A stretch of DNA of 64,000 bases from Rhizobium sp. NLR16a (GCF_017948245.1 NZ_CP072869.1:310001-374000), one strand, 5' to 3'; positions 33,897-43,151 are shown, numbered from the stretch's first letter. The notes: generated from the letters alone by a model not told the origin. Program-made: numbers and translations.

Positions 33897-34988
33897 CTAT
33901 GCCGCAGCGGGCACGGTGGCGGGACTGCCGGCGACACCACAGAGCAGGCCACGTATCGTAACGATGCCGACCACCTTGCCACCCTCGACAACAGCGACGG
34001 CATCGCGGCTCGATTGCATGGTCAGTTCGATCAGGGCGCCGATATCCGCTTCGGGCGTGGTGCGGAGCAGCGAGCCAACATCGACATTCGGGTGGCTGCG
34101 CGTGTATTCGGCAACCGGCATCATGACGGAGTGCGCCTTGACCAGATGAATCCTGGAAATCCCGGCAACGAACTCGGCGACGTAGTCGTCCGCAGGCTTG
34201 GTCACGATCTCCTCGGCATTACCGACCTGGACGATGACCCCGTCCTTCATGATGGCGATGCGGTCACCGATCCGGATGGCTTCCTCAAGATCGTGGGTGA
34301 TGAACACGGCCGACTTTCCAAGCGACTTGGTCAGTTGCCGGAATTCGTCCTGAAGCTGGCGGCGGATCAGCGGATCGAGCGCGCTGAATGGTTCGTCCAT
34401 CAGGATGATCTCGGGATCGGCGGCGATGGCGCGGGCAAGGCCGACGCGCTGCTGCATGCCGCCGGACAATTCGGAAGGGTATCGTGTCGTCCAGTCGGAC
34501 AGGCCAACCTTGTCCAGCGCCGCGCGGGCTGTCTTGTATCGTTCTTCCTTGCCGACGCCGCGAACCTCAAGTCCGAAGGCGGCATTCTCCAGAACGGTGC
34601 GGTGCGGAAGCAGGGCGACGCTCTGGAAAACCATCCCGATGTTGCGGGCACGAATGTCGCGGAGTTCGGCGGCATTCAGGGCGGAGATGTCCTTGCCCTT
34701 GACGAGGATCTTGCCAAGGCTCGGTTCGATCAGTCTGTTGAGCAGCCGGATGAGCGTGGACTTGCCGCTGCCCGACAGTCCCATGATACAGAAGATCTCG
34801 CCGCGCCTAACCTGAAGGTTGGCGTCCGAGACGCCGACGACGCAGTCGTAGTCCGTCAGGATCTGTTTCTTGGACAAGCCGTCTGTCTTTACCGCCTCGA
34901 CGGCCGCCTTGGCCTTGGCTCCGAATATCTTCCAGACCGACTGGCAGTCGATCAGGATATCGCCGGCATCATTCATTGACATGGTCAT
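33897..34988 (-). CDS. ProV-type ABC importer ATPase
   Basis: A 363-residue ATPase from ATG 34988 (GGGGA six bases upstream). GLSGSGKST is Walker A, LSGGMQQRVGLARA the signature, MDEPFSALDPLIRRQ Walker B, THDLEEA the H-loop. An N-terminal stretch SVWKIFGAKAK is typical of ProV/OpuAA. The C-terminal 90 residues look like one CBS-type regulatory domain, which in osmoprotectant importers senses ionic strength. In Sinorhizobium an importer of this family (HypMNPQ) takes up hydroxyproline. Confidence 0.88.
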   Translation of the reverse strand: MTMSMNDAGDILIDCQSVWKIFGAKAKAAVEAVKTDGLSKKQILTDYDCVVGVSDANLQVRRGEIFCIMGLSGSGKSTLIRLLNRLIEPSLGKILVKGKDISALNAAELRDIRARNIGMVFQSVALLPHRTVLENAAFGLEVRGVGKEERYKTARAALDKVGLSDWTTRYPSELSGGMQQRVGLARAIAADPEIILMDEPFSALDPLIRRQLQDEFRQLTKSLGKSAVFITHDLEEAIRIGDRIAIMKDGVIVQVGNAEEIVTKPADDYVAEFVAGISRIHLVKAHSVMMPVAEYTRSHPNVDVGSLLRTTPEADIGALIELTMQSSRDAVAVVEGGKVVGIVTIRGLLCGVAGSPATVPAAA

Positions 34989-35002
34989 AGCGTTCCCCGC
35001 GA

Positions 35003-35071
35003 GCCGGTTTGATACCGGCATTCTCATTCGTGGAATGTGGAGCCGGGCCGCCAAACATGTGGAGGCCCGGC
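35003..35071 (-). other. Two hairpins between binding-protein and ATPase genes
   Basis: GCCGGGCC (35042-35049) with GGCCCGGC (35064-35071) is a perfect 8-bp stem with 14-base loop; GCCGGT (35003-35008) with ACCGGC (35014-35019) follows. They lie right after the binding-protein stop on the minus strand, where such stems protect the 3' end and raise that protein's share. No U tract. Confidence 0.5.
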
Positions 35072-35079
35072 ATTCGGCT

Positions 35080-35931
35080 TTATTCGGTGGCGATGTTTTC
35101 CCAGCGCTTCAGGAGGTCGGCATGGCTGTCGGTCCAGTCCTTGATCGCCTCGTCCATCGTCTTGCCGTCGTTGACGGCGCTGTTGATCGCGGTGATGTCG
35201 GCAAGCGGAACATAAACGCTGGCAATCACTTCACGGGCGTGCGGGTTCTCCGCGGAAAAGCCCTTTTGCCCGATCCAGTAGTAGCTCTGCGGTGGAGGGA
35301 AGACGCCTTTGGGGTCCTGAAGGAACTTGACGTCGTATTTCTGCATCATCCAGGACGGCTCCCAGATCGTCACGGCAATCCATTCCTTGCGATCGGTGGC
35401 GGACTTCAGCGCGGCGGTCATCGCGGCCGTACTGCCTTCGACGAGCTGCAGCTTGAGATCATAAGCCTTCACGGAATTGGCCGTGTCCCTCATCAGGCCC
35501 GAGCCCGGCTCGATACCGACGATCTTGCCGCCGAGCTTGTCGGCGTTGTCGTTCAACTGGTCCATGGAATCGATGGTGACGTATTTCGGAACCGCGACGC
35601 CCTGGAACAGGCCGTGCGAGACCGGCGAAATCTTTTCGAGGCGCTTCTTATTCTTGTCCCAGTAATCCTGCGCGACATAGTCCGTCTGCGAGGCCAGGAT
35701 CTGGACGTCGCCCTTGCTCAGAGCAGCATAGGCGATGCCCCATTCGGAGAACGGCACGACCTTCACGGTGTAGCCGGAATCTTCAAGCACCTTCTTGGTG
35801 ATGCCGGTAATCGGCGTCAGGTCTTCCCAGGACATCGTGCCGATGGTGATGGTCTTTTCTTCAGCATGCGCCGACATGACGGTCATTCCGACCATTGCCG
35901 CTGCGCAGAATGCCTTCCACAGAGTCTTCAT
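35080..35931 (-). CDS. OpuAC/ProX-like periplasmic binding protein
   Basis: A 283-residue protein with a Sec signal peptide ending at MSAHAEE (about residue 24). The OpuAC-type pattern includes TIGTMSWEDLTPITGITKKVLE, FSEWGIAYAALSKGDVQI, and IVGIEPGSGLM; Trp and Tyr residues (YYWIGQKGF, TIWEPSWMM) could form the aromatic cage for a cationic amine. In this context the ligand is probably trans-4-hydroxyproline or its betaine, by inference from the catabolic genes upstream in the operon. Confidence 0.87.
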   Translation of the reverse strand: MKTLWKAFCAAAMVGMTVMSAHAEEKTITIGTMSWEDLTPITGITKKVLEDSGYTVKVVPFSEWGIAYAALSKGDVQILASQTDYVAQDYWDKNKKRLEKISPVSHGLFQGVAVPKYVTIDSMDQLNDNADKLGGKIVGIEPGSGLMRDTANSVKAYDLKLQLVEGSTAAMTAALKSATDRKEWIAVTIWEPSWMMQKYDVKFLQDPKGVFPPPQSYYWIGQKGFSAENPHAREVIASVYVPLADITAINSAVNDGKTMDEAIKDWTDSHADLLKRWENIATE

Positions 35932-36001
35932 TTGTCGCTCCTAACTTTGCGTTCCCATTATCGTTGAAGCCTCGCGCTGGGCTCAGTCTTCACATTGCGC
36001 G

Positions 36002-36020
36002 GCGAGGGATCATCCCTCGC
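36002..36020 (-). other. Perfect palindrome at the end of the oxidase gene
   Basis: GCGAGGGAT (36002-36010), one central base, ATCCCTCGC (36012-36020). It covers the stop codon of the FAD oxidase gene (minus strand) and precedes the transporter genes, so it may slow 3' decay or set the ratio between enzyme and transporter messages. Confidence 0.45.
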
Positions 36021-37356
36021 GGCCTGCACGCAATTCCTGCAAACGGATCACGGAATTGATGCCGAGCCAGGCGAACGGCTCCGGCGGCAGCCGGGAGGGC
36101 TGCGCGTGATCCATGTATTCTTCTAGTTCTCGGGAGGTCGTACCGGTGGCGAGGTCGGCAGCCATCATGCCCGCAAGGGTGCTTTTGACCGTACCGAGGC
36201 CATTTTCGCAGCAGGCCGAATAGAGCCCCTCGTCGATCTCGCCAAAGGCCGGGACATGGTTGCGGCTCAGGCAAAGGCGGCCGGCCCAGCTGTATTCGAA
36301 CGGCACTTCGGCAAGGCCCGGAAACCGGGCGTCGAAGGAGCGGCGATGCTCGCTCGCCATCTTCGCCATACGCCGTTCGCTGACGCTTACCGTTGTGTCG
36401 TAGGTATATTTCGTCCGGATCACGATCCGCGACTGCCCGCCAGTGGTAAGCTTGCGCACAGTGGCGCCCATCGCGTCGGCGGGAAGAAGAGCCCACTTGT
36501 CGCGACCTGATTTTTCCTTGCCCACGCCATCGGCATCGAAGGGTGCGGTCATCGAGGCGTAGGCGAAGATGTGCATCAGCCTGCCGCCGAAGTGACCGAA
36601 ATCCTCGATATGGCCGTTGACGGCGACGATGACCCTGGGGGCCGTGACCGTTCCGCGCAACGAAATGGCAGTCCAGGTTCCGCCCTCGCGCTTCAACCCG
36701 GTCACGGGCGAGCGCTCGTACACATCGACGCTTTCCGACAGCCCGGCGGCGAAGCTGCGGATATAGTCGGCCGGCTGGATGAGGACCGCGCCGGGCGTGT
36801 AGAGCCCGCTCAGATAATAGTCCGACCCGGTGATGTCGCGCATTTCACGGGCGTCGAGAAACACATGCTTCTCGCCCGCACCCTTCAGCGATTGCCCGAA
36901 CGCCATGTTCAGCTTCATGCCGCGCGCGGTTGCGGCAGCATTGATCTTGCCCGAGGGATCGAAGGTCTCGCGGGGCATTTCGTATTCATCGGCCGCTTGC
37001 GCTGCAAAGGCGATCGCGGAGCGGTTCTGCGCCATCTCCATCTGTGTGGCATCGACGCTGCCGCTTGAATATTCACTGGACGAGAGGTTGTGCGGGACGT
37101 CGATCATGAAGCCCGAGTTTCGTCCCGAAGTGCCTTTCCCCAATTCACTAGCCTCAAGGATGACGACCTTGTCCTGTGGACGACGCTCTTTCAGGCGGCG
37201 GGCCGCGGACAATCCCGCGAAGCCCGCGCCGATCACCAACCAGTCCGCGGTCACGTTGCCTTCCAGGCTCCGGACTGGAAACGGTCGCTTGCTGATCGCC
37301 TCCCAGCCCGAGACGCCGTTTTCAAAAGGCAAGCGCTTGACGGACTTGGTGATCAT
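36010..37356 (-). CDS. hypO: FAD-dependent D-hydroxyproline oxidase/dehydrogenase-like
   Basis: A 448-residue DAO-type flavoenzyme. VIGAGFAGLSAARRL (about 41-55) is the FAD-binding motif, GKGTSGRNSGFM the second FAD contact and ENGLGTVKSTLAG the C-terminal FAD motif. In the hydroxyproline pathway it oxidises cis-4-hydroxy-D-proline to 1-pyrroline-4-hydroxy-2-carboxylate. It starts in the ATGA that ends the aldehyde dehydrogenase gene. The gene name follows the Sinorhizobium hyp cluster on the basis of order and family. Confidence 0.83.
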   Translation of the reverse strand: MITKSVKRLPFENGVSGWEAISKRPFPVRSLEGNVTADWLVIGAGFAGLSAARRLKERRPQDKVVILEASELGKGTSGRNSGFMIDVPHNLSSSEYSSGSVDATQMEMAQNRSAIAFAAQAADEYEMPRETFDPSGKINAAATARGMKLNMAFGQSLKGAGEKHVFLDAREMRDITGSDYYLSGLYTPGAVLIQPADYIRSFAAGLSESVDVYERSPVTGLKREGGTWTAISLRGTVTAPRVIVAVNGHIEDFGHFGGRLMHIFAYASMTAPFDADGVGKEKSGRDKWALLPADAMGATVRKLTTGGQSRIVIRTKYTYDTTVSVSERRMAKMASEHRRSFDARFPGLAEVPFEYSWAGRLCLSRNHVPAFGEIDEGLYSACCENGLGTVKSTLAGMMAADLATGTTSRELEEYMDHAQPSRLPPEPFAWLGINSVIRLQELRAGREG

Positions 37357-38870
37357 CGGATCGTCTCGTCCACGGAGCGCTCGGAGATATCGATCCAGAT
37401 CGTCTTCAGTTCACAGTAGTTGTCGTGGGCGAAGATCGACTTGTCGCGGCCGCCAAAACCCGATTCCTTGTAGCCGCCGAAGGGCGTCGAGGCGTCACCT
37501 TCGCCGAAGCAGTTGACGGTGACCAGGCCTGCCCGGATTTCGCGCGACAGCTTGATCGCCTTGCGCAGACTGCCGGTATAAACCGAAGCGGTGAGGCCAT
37601 AATTGGTGTCGTTGGCCAGCTTCACGGCTTCCGCCAACGTTTCGAACGTGGTTACCGACAGGATCGGCCCGAAGATCTCCTCCTGGAAAAGGCGGCTCGC
37701 AGGGGTGACGCCATCGACGACGGTAGGTTCGATGAAGATGCCCTTCAGGGTCTCGCCGCCATGGGTGAGCGATAGCTTCTCCTTCTTCACGTCGTCGAGG
37801 AAGGATTTGACCTTGTCGAAGTGCGACTTGCTGACCAGAGCGCCGATGCGATTTTCTGGATCCAGCGGATCGCCGGTTTTCCATTCGCGCAGATAGGCGC
37901 CGATACGTTCGAGCAACTCATCCTTGATCTTGCTGTCGACGATCAGGCGAGACGTCGCCGAGCAATTCTCGCCCATGTTCCAGAAAGCACCGTTGACGAC
38001 CTGCTCGGCAACGAGGTCGAGGTCTTCGGCATCATCGAGGACGACGGCCGGGTTCTTGCCGCCGCATTCGAGCACGACCTTCTTGAGGTTTGAATCCGCC
38101 GAGTAACGCAGGAAGCGACGTCCGGTCGGCGTCGATCCGGTAAAGGCGACCATATCGATATCCATGTGCAGGCCGATCGGCTCACCGACGTCCTTGCCGC
38201 TGCCGGTGACGACATTGAAGACGCCCGCGGGGATGCCGGCCTCGAGAGCCAGTTCTGCAACACGAAGGGTGGTAAGTGTGGTTTCCTGCGCAGGCTTGAC
38301 GATGACGGAGCATCCCGATGCAAGCGCAGGTCCGATCTTCCAGGCGAGCATCAAGAGCGGGAAGTTCCAGGGCAGCACGCAGCCGACGACGCCGATCGGT
38401 TCGCGCACCACCATGGCAAGGGCATTCGGCCCGACCGGGTTGGTGTTGTCGTAAAGCTTGTCGATGAGTTCGGCATGGAAGCGGATCGTGTGGATCGTGT
38501 CCGCCACATCGACTGTCTGGCATTCGCGCACCGGCTTGCCACTGTCGATGCTTTCCATAACGGCGAGCTCGTGGCGGTTTTCCTCCAGGAGCTTGGCGAG
38601 TTTGAGGAGGGCCGCCTTCCGGTCGCCGGGAGGCAACAAACGCCAGCGACCGTCGTCGAACGCCGTTTTCGCATTTGCAACCGCATCATCGACATCAACA
38701 GCGTCACAGGCCGCGATCTCGGCTAGCGTCTCGCCGGTCGCAGGGTTCGTCGTCGTGAATGTCTTGCCGGATTTCGCCGGGCGGAAGGCGCCATCGATAA
38801 AGGCGTTGGTCGGCAAATGAAGGTTGGCGGCGATTGCCTTGTATTCGGCCGCGTTCAAGGGTTCATGCAT
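37353..38870 (-). CDS. hypH: Aldehyde dehydrogenase, probable alpha-ketoglutarate semialdehyde dehydrogenase
   Basis: A 505-residue NAD(P)-dependent aldehyde dehydrogenase from ATG 38870, eight bases inside the end of the deaminase gene. VLPWNFP (164-171) and FTGSTPTGR are the cofactor contacts, E268 in LECGGK the general base and C303 in GENCSA the nucleophile; nothing is missing. In this operon it should oxidise alpha-ketoglutarate semialdehyde to 2-oxoglutarate, the last step of hydroxyproline breakdown. Close relatives act on betaine or gamma-aminobutyraldehyde, so specificity is inferred from context. Confidence 0.85.
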   Translation of the reverse strand: MHEPLNAAEYKAIAANLHLPTNAFIDGAFRPAKSGKTFTTTNPATGETLAEIAACDAVDVDDAVANAKTAFDDGRWRLLPPGDRKAALLKLAKLLEENRHELAVMESIDSGKPVRECQTVDVADTIHTIRFHAELIDKLYDNTNPVGPNALAMVVREPIGVVGCVLPWNFPLLMLAWKIGPALASGCSVIVKPAQETTLTTLRVAELALEAGIPAGVFNVVTGSGKDVGEPIGLHMDIDMVAFTGSTPTGRRFLRYSADSNLKKVVLECGGKNPAVVLDDAEDLDLVAEQVVNGAFWNMGENCSATSRLIVDSKIKDELLERIGAYLREWKTGDPLDPENRIGALVSKSHFDKVKSFLDDVKKEKLSLTHGGETLKGIFIEPTVVDGVTPASRLFQEEIFGPILSVTTFETLAEAVKLANDTNYGLTASVYTGSLRKAIKLSREIRAGLVTVNCFGEGDASTPFGGYKESGFGGRDKSIFAHDNYCELKTIWIDISERSVDETIR

Positions 38871-39774
38871 TGTTGGCTCCCGACGTGATTTGGGCAACCG
38901 TGCGCTTTAAAGTCGCGACAACGGTTTCAAGGGTTCTTTTTTCTTCGGAATTGAGCGGGCGCAGTGGCGCGCGCACGGACCCTGTCTTCAGGCCGATGAT
39001 CTCGCATCCATGCTTGATCGACTGGACGAATTTTCCACATTCGAGGAAGTCCATCAGCGGCAGCATCGCCGTCATGATCGCGCGGCCCTTGTCGAAATTC
39101 TTTTCAAGGACGCAGGCTTCGTAGAGGGCGACATGTTCGCGCGGCAGGAAGTTGGAGCCGGCGCAGACCCAGCTTTTGGCACCCCAGGCAAAGAATTCCA
39201 GGGCCTGGTCGTCCCAGCCACAGGAAAGGCGGATATGCGGAAACTTGCGCGCCAGGAGATGGACGTTGGCCATTTCGCCGGAGCTTTCCTTGATTGCCAC
39301 GACGTTTTTGGACCGGCCCACGCGGGAGAAATAGTCCTCGCGCATGGTGATGCCCATGCGGGCCGGATAATTGTAGAGCATGATCGGCAGGTTGGCGGCG
39401 CGGTCGATCGTCAAGGCATGGATCGCATTCTCCTTTTCCGTCGGCAGCGCATAGGGCGGCGACGAGACCAGGATCGCGTCAGCGCCGATTTCCTTCGCAG
39501 CCTTGGCATATTCAACGGAGTCTTCGGTCCGCGTTGCACCGGTGCCGATGACAAGGGCGAGGCGTGTCCCGATGACATCCTTGGCGTAAGCGGCAAGCTC
39601 GAAGCGTTCCTGGGCGCTCTGAGCGTAATATTCGCCCGTCGATCCGCCGACGATGATGCCATGAACCTTGGCTTCGATCAGCGATTCCAGCACTGCCGCA
39701 AACCCCTTACGGTCGATCTGCCTGTCAGGCCCGAGCGGCGTGATCGCCGGGGTGTAGATGCCTTCGAATTTCAT
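38863..39774 (-). CDS. hypD: DapA-family lyase, probable pyrroline-4-hydroxy-2-carboxylate deaminase
   Basis: A 303-residue DHDPS-family TIM barrel. GGSTGEYYAQS (43-53) binds the keto acid, Y136 in YNYPARMG is the proton relay and K162 in VAIKESSGE forms the Schiff base. In hydroxyproline pathways this family deaminates and dehydrates 1-pyrroline-4-hydroxy-2-carboxylate to alpha-ketoglutarate semialdehyde, the substrate of the next gene. Start and stop overlap both neighbours, by four and eight bases. True lysine-pathway DapA is unlikely in this setting. Confidence 0.85.
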   Translation of the reverse strand: MKFEGIYTPAITPLGPDRQIDRKGFAAVLESLIEAKVHGIIVGGSTGEYYAQSAQERFELAAYAKDVIGTRLALVIGTGATRTEDSVEYAKAAKEIGADAILVSSPPYALPTEKENAIHALTIDRAANLPIMLYNYPARMGITMREDYFSRVGRSKNVVAIKESSGEMANVHLLARKFPHIRLSCGWDDQALEFFAWGAKSWVCAGSNFLPREHVALYEACVLEKNFDKGRAIMTAMLPLMDFLECGKFVQSIKHGCEIIGLKTGSVRAPLRPLNSEEKRTLETVVATLKRTVAQITSGANNA

Positions 39775-40481
39775 GATGACTTCTCCGTGGATTGCGTCGG
39801 CGTTACGACCAGTGCGTCCGCCTTGAGTGCTTGGGGTGCGATGAACATTTCCATGTTCTCGCGCGACAGTTCCCAGTGTTCGAACACGAGGTCGACGACA
39901 GCGTCTTCGTCACGGGCGGCGATCGCCGCGATGAACCCGTCATGATGACCGACTGATTTTCGAAGCCGCTCTTGCATGTCCGCGTTGCGGGGGCGGAAGA
40001 ATGTGTGGCCGATGCGCGCATGATCGATCAGCAGCCTGCCGAGGCTCGGTTGCAGGTACTCGTTGCCCGACATCTCGCCGATGATCTCGTGAAACCGGTT
40101 GTTGGCGAGGGTCATCGAAAGCGCATCGTGCGAGATGCTCGCGGCCCGAAACTGTTCCTGGGTTGTCTGCAACTCGGACAGCTGCTTCACCTTGAAATTC
40201 CGAACCGCGAGGCGTCCGATCGCCGCGTAGATCATCGGGGCGACCAGGAAGAAGTGGCGCAGCGTCGAGTGGTTCATCGGGATGACCCGAGCGCCGCGGT
40301 TGGTGCGGATATCCACGTAGCCTTCGCCTTCCAGGCGACGGAAGACCTCCCGCACCGGGGTCCGTGACAGGCCGTATTTTTCACTCAGCGACACTTCATC
40401 CAGGTCTTCGTCCGGATCGAGTTCCATCGTCAGGATCCGGCGCTTGAGATCGTCGTAGAGTTCGCTCTTGCCGCCCTTCAT
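39771..40481 (-). CDS. hypR: GntR-family regulator (FadR/FCD type) of the hydroxyproline operon
   Basis: A 236-residue regulator from ATG 40481 with GGGGAT upstream. The winged HTH (about 5-75) reads VSLSEKYGLSRTPVREVFRRLEGEGYV; the helical FCD domain (about 85-215) has NRFHEIIGEMSGN and RIGHTFFRPRN and HHDGFIAAI, with Asp/His ligands for a metal. As the first gene of the operon it probably controls it; the Sinorhizobium counterpart HypR represses hyp genes. A divergent paralogue lies 259 bases away. Confidence 0.85.
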   Translation of the reverse strand: MKGGKSELYDDLKRRILTMELDPDEDLDEVSLSEKYGLSRTPVREVFRRLEGEGYVDIRTNRGARVIPMNHSTLRHFFLVAPMIYAAIGRLAVRNFKVKQLSELQTTQEQFRAASISHDALSMTLANNRFHEIIGEMSGNEYLQPSLGRLLIDHARIGHTFFRPRNADMQERLRKSVGHHDGFIAAIAARDEDAVVDLVFEHWELSRENMEMFIAPQALKADALVVTPTQSTEKSS

Positions 40482-40740
40482 CTCAAATCCCCGATGTGTG
40501 ACCTGGCCCGCGCATCGCGCTGTCGGCTTATGAGGACAAGCTTGCATGAGATTTTAGATGAGTCAACAAAATTGTATTTTGAAAGTACACAATAGTTACA
40601 CCGAAAATATACAGTTGTGCAAAGTGATAAAATTAAGAGCACTGTCACGCGAGCCCCGACTGAATATCGAGATTGCCAACGGCGACGGTCGGCCTTAAGC
40701 CAATCGCAGATCGGACACTTCTGCCTGGGGAATGAATTGA
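40482..40740. promoter_or_regulatory. Shared control region of two divergent GntR genes
   Basis: This A+T-rich spacer must hold the promoter of the minus-strand hydroxyproline operon and that of the plus-strand GntR gene. ATTGT (40571-40575) and ACAAT (40589-40593) are perfect inverted arms 13 bases apart, a plausible GntR-type operator. I do not see convincing -35/-10 pairs. Confidence 0.45.
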
Positions 40741-41457
40741 ATGAAGAGCGGCAAGAGCACTCTCTACGATGATCTCAAGCGTCAGATCCTCACGATGGAA
40801 CTCGACCCCGACGAGGATGTGGATGAGGTCAGCCTCAGCGAGAAGTATGGCCTGTCTCGCACGCCCGTACGGGACACGCTTCGGCGCCTCGCAGGAGAAG
40901 GCTACATTGACATGCGGGAAAACAGAAGCGCGCGCGTTATCCCGCTGAATCATTCAACTCTGCGCCATTTTTTTCTTATAGCGCCAATGATTTATGCAGC
41001 AATCGGCCGGCTGGCGGTGCAAAACTTCAAGCCTAGGCAGTTGTCGGAACTACGCGATACGCAGGAGAAATTTCGAACCGCCAGCGAGAATCTCGATACG
41101 CTTGAAATGGTCTTGGAGAACAACAGGTTTCACGAGATCATGGGTGAGATGTCGGGCAACGTTTATCTGCAGCCCAGCCTCGGGCGGCTGCTTATCGATC
41201 ACGCCCGAATCGGCCACACCTTTTTCCATCCGCGCAATGATGACATGCGGCAGCGCCTTCAACTGGCTGTCGAGCACCATGACGGCTTCATCGACGCGAT
41301 CAAAGCCCATGACGAACACGCCGTCGTCGACCTGGTCTTCAAGCACTGGGAACTGTCGCGCGAAAACATGGAACTCTATGTCGTGCCCAACGACATGAAG
41401 GCTGATCTTCCGGTCGAGCCCGGCTCGTCGCAGGAGAAGGATGCGCAACAGGTCTGA
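40741..41457 (+). CDS. GntR-family regulator, paralogue of the hydroxyproline regulator
   Basis: A 238-residue protein, GGGGAA nine bases before ATG 40741. It matches the regulator at 39771-40481 along its whole length: MK(S/G)GKS(T/E)LYDDLKR at the start, the same HTH text SLSEKYGLSRTPVR, and FCD motifs NRFHEIMGEMSGN, IGHTFFHPRN, EHHDGFIDAI. The C-terminal tails differ. It is an old tandem duplicate turned divergent; both can bind the shared spacer. Different effectors, or cross-regulation, are possible. Confidence 0.85.
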   Translation: MKSGKSTLYDDLKRQILTMELDPDEDVDEVSLSEKYGLSRTPVRDTLRRLAGEGYIDMRENRSARVIPLNHSTLRHFFLIAPMIYAAIGRLAVQNFKPRQLSELRDTQEKFRTASENLDTLEMVLENNRFHEIMGEMSGNVYLQPSLGRLLIDHARIGHTFFHPRNDDMRQRLQLAVEHHDGFIDAIKAHDEHAVVDLVFKHWELSRENMELYVVPNDMKADLPVEPGSSQEKDAQQV

Positions 41458-41481
41458 CGCTTGGCCTTTGGACGGGGCGGC

Positions 41482-42355
41482 TCAGGACGTTTTCTGCAGA
41501 GCCTGCGTTAGCCATCCGGCTGCAAAATCGGCGATCGCGGAGCGCTTGGCATCGACCGGTAACAGAACGTTGTAACGGCCCTCCGCCTCGAACTCCGTGT
41601 CCCCGACCTTGACGAGGCTGCCGTCAGCCAGAAATGTCTTGATATGCACATCCCATCCGAGCGCAACGCCCTGGCCGGCCCGTGTCGCATAGATAGTCTC
41701 GGTGTAATGGCTGAGGCGGAGGATCGAGCGCAGATTGTCCGGCTTGCGGCCGCGCCGGGCAAACCAGTCTTCCTATCGATACCAGCTTCTGTTTGGAACA
41801 TCGGTCTCGATCAGTTCATAGCCGCCATGGGGGAAATCCTCGACGCGACGGGACGTGGCATAATGCGGCGAGCAGACAGGATAGATCCGGTCCCCGCATG
41901 ATCCCAGCACGATCCCGTCATTGAAAGGCGGCACGCCATATCGGATCGCGATATCGACGCCGCCGTTTGTCAGGTCCAGCTTGCTGTCCTGTGAGACCAC
42001 GCGAATCTGATGTCCGGATTGAGCTGGCGAAACTCGGCGATCTTCGGAAGCAGCCAGAACGACGAGAATGCGATCGTTGCGCCGATGGTCACGACGTCGG
42101 TGACGCTGGCGCGCACCGCATCGACGCTGTCGGCAATATTGGACAGACTGTCTGCTAGCGTCGCGCCGAGAATGAGGCAGGCAGGAGTCGGTTCGATCGT
42201 CCGGTGGCCGCGATGAAAGAGCGGCCGGCCGAAATCATCCTCCAGAAGGGCAATCATGCGACTGACCGCAGCCTGCGTCACCCCCAATTCACTGGCTGCC
42301 GCGGTAAAGCTGCGATGCCGGATGGCGGCCTCCAGCGCCACGAGCGCGATGGCGC
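41482..42355 (-). pseudogene. LysR-family regulator pseudogene
   Basis: Three blocks give a GcvA-like LysR protein: an HTH block (ALVALEAAIRHRSF, then TAAASELGVTQAAVSRMI), a middle block (DLTNGGVDIAIRYG) and a C-terminal block (VALGWDVHIKTFLADGSLV) ending at TGA 41482-41484. A one-base loss near 42010 shifts the frame between DIR and RVVSQD, and TAG at 41775-41773 replaces the expected Trp codon before EDWFAR. The 5' end is also cut off near 42350, where a ferredoxin reductase gene begins mid-domain on the other strand. It cannot make a working regulator. Confidence 0.8.
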
Positions 42356-43002
42356 GTGAGCTTGCCGACACGGCGCTGCCGGTCGACGTCATCTTCTTGC
42401 ATGCCAGCCGGACGCCGGGCGACCTGGTGTTCCGTAACGAACTGGCGAGCCTTGCGACCAAGCTGAAAGGCTTTCTCCTGTATTTCCTGCCGGAGACGCT
42501 CACCGGCGAAACCTCGTGGTCTGGCCTTCACGGCCGGATTTCGCGCGACCTGTTCAAGCTCATTGTTCCCGACCTCACGGAGCGGGTGATCCTGTGCTGT
42601 GGCCTGGCTCCGTTCATGGCTGCGGCACGGACGATTTCGGCAGACCTCGGCGTGCCACCCGAAAATTACATCGAAGAGAGTTTTGACGCCGCCGTGATCG
42701 ACGACGCTCCGCTTCCGATGACGGACGAGGCAGTGCTCGCGCCCTTCAAGGTCGAGTTTGCCAAGCAGGGTCGTACGATTGACGTCACATCCGATCAGAC
42801 CGTGCTGTCCTGCGCAAAGAAGGCCGGCGTGAAAATCCCGTCGTCCTGCTCGAACGGCCTCTGCGGCACCTGCAAATCGAAACTCGTCAGCGGCACCGTC
42901 GACATGAACCACAACGGCGGTATCCGCCAACGCGAAATCAACGCCGGATTTTTCTTGCCTTGCTGTTCGAAACCACTCAGCGATCTGGTTATTGAGCGAT
43001 AA
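42348..43002 (+). pseudogene. 5'-truncated ferredoxin-linked oxygenase reductase (GbcB-like)
   Basis: The homology begins with MARELADTALPVDVIFLHA, which is the inside of the NAD(P)-binding domain, just after the expected GSGITP loop; the FAD domain and the first part of the NAD domain are absent. The rest is intact: CCGLAPFMAAAR and a C-terminal 2Fe-2S domain with CSNGLCGTC and a later C in LPCC. Complete relatives pass electrons to Rieske oxygenases that demethylate glycine betaine or proline betaine, consistent with the nearby amine genes. An in-frame ATG at 42348 may still allow a product, but it could not bind flavin. Confidence 0.75.
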
Positions 43003-43151
43003 GGCTTAAGCTAGATATTAGCTGGCCACGCGAAAATTAAGCATTTTGTGTGGCTGTCGCGGCTGTATTTTAGTAGCTAAATGACGTTCTGGAGTTCGTG
43101 TCCCTTCAAGGCGCTTGCGCGGCATGAGGCAAGCCAGAACAGCAGTTTGCT

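Noticed and set aside
33768..35967. Long plus-strand frames opposite the hydroxyproline transporter genes
   Set aside because: They are mirror frames of the ProV-, ProW- and ProX-like genes, with low-complexity, Gly/Asp/Arg-rich products and no family pattern.
42256..42347. N-terminal extension of the reductase frame
   Set aside because: These codons are the opposite strand of the LysR helix-turn-helix; the reductase homology starts only at 42348.
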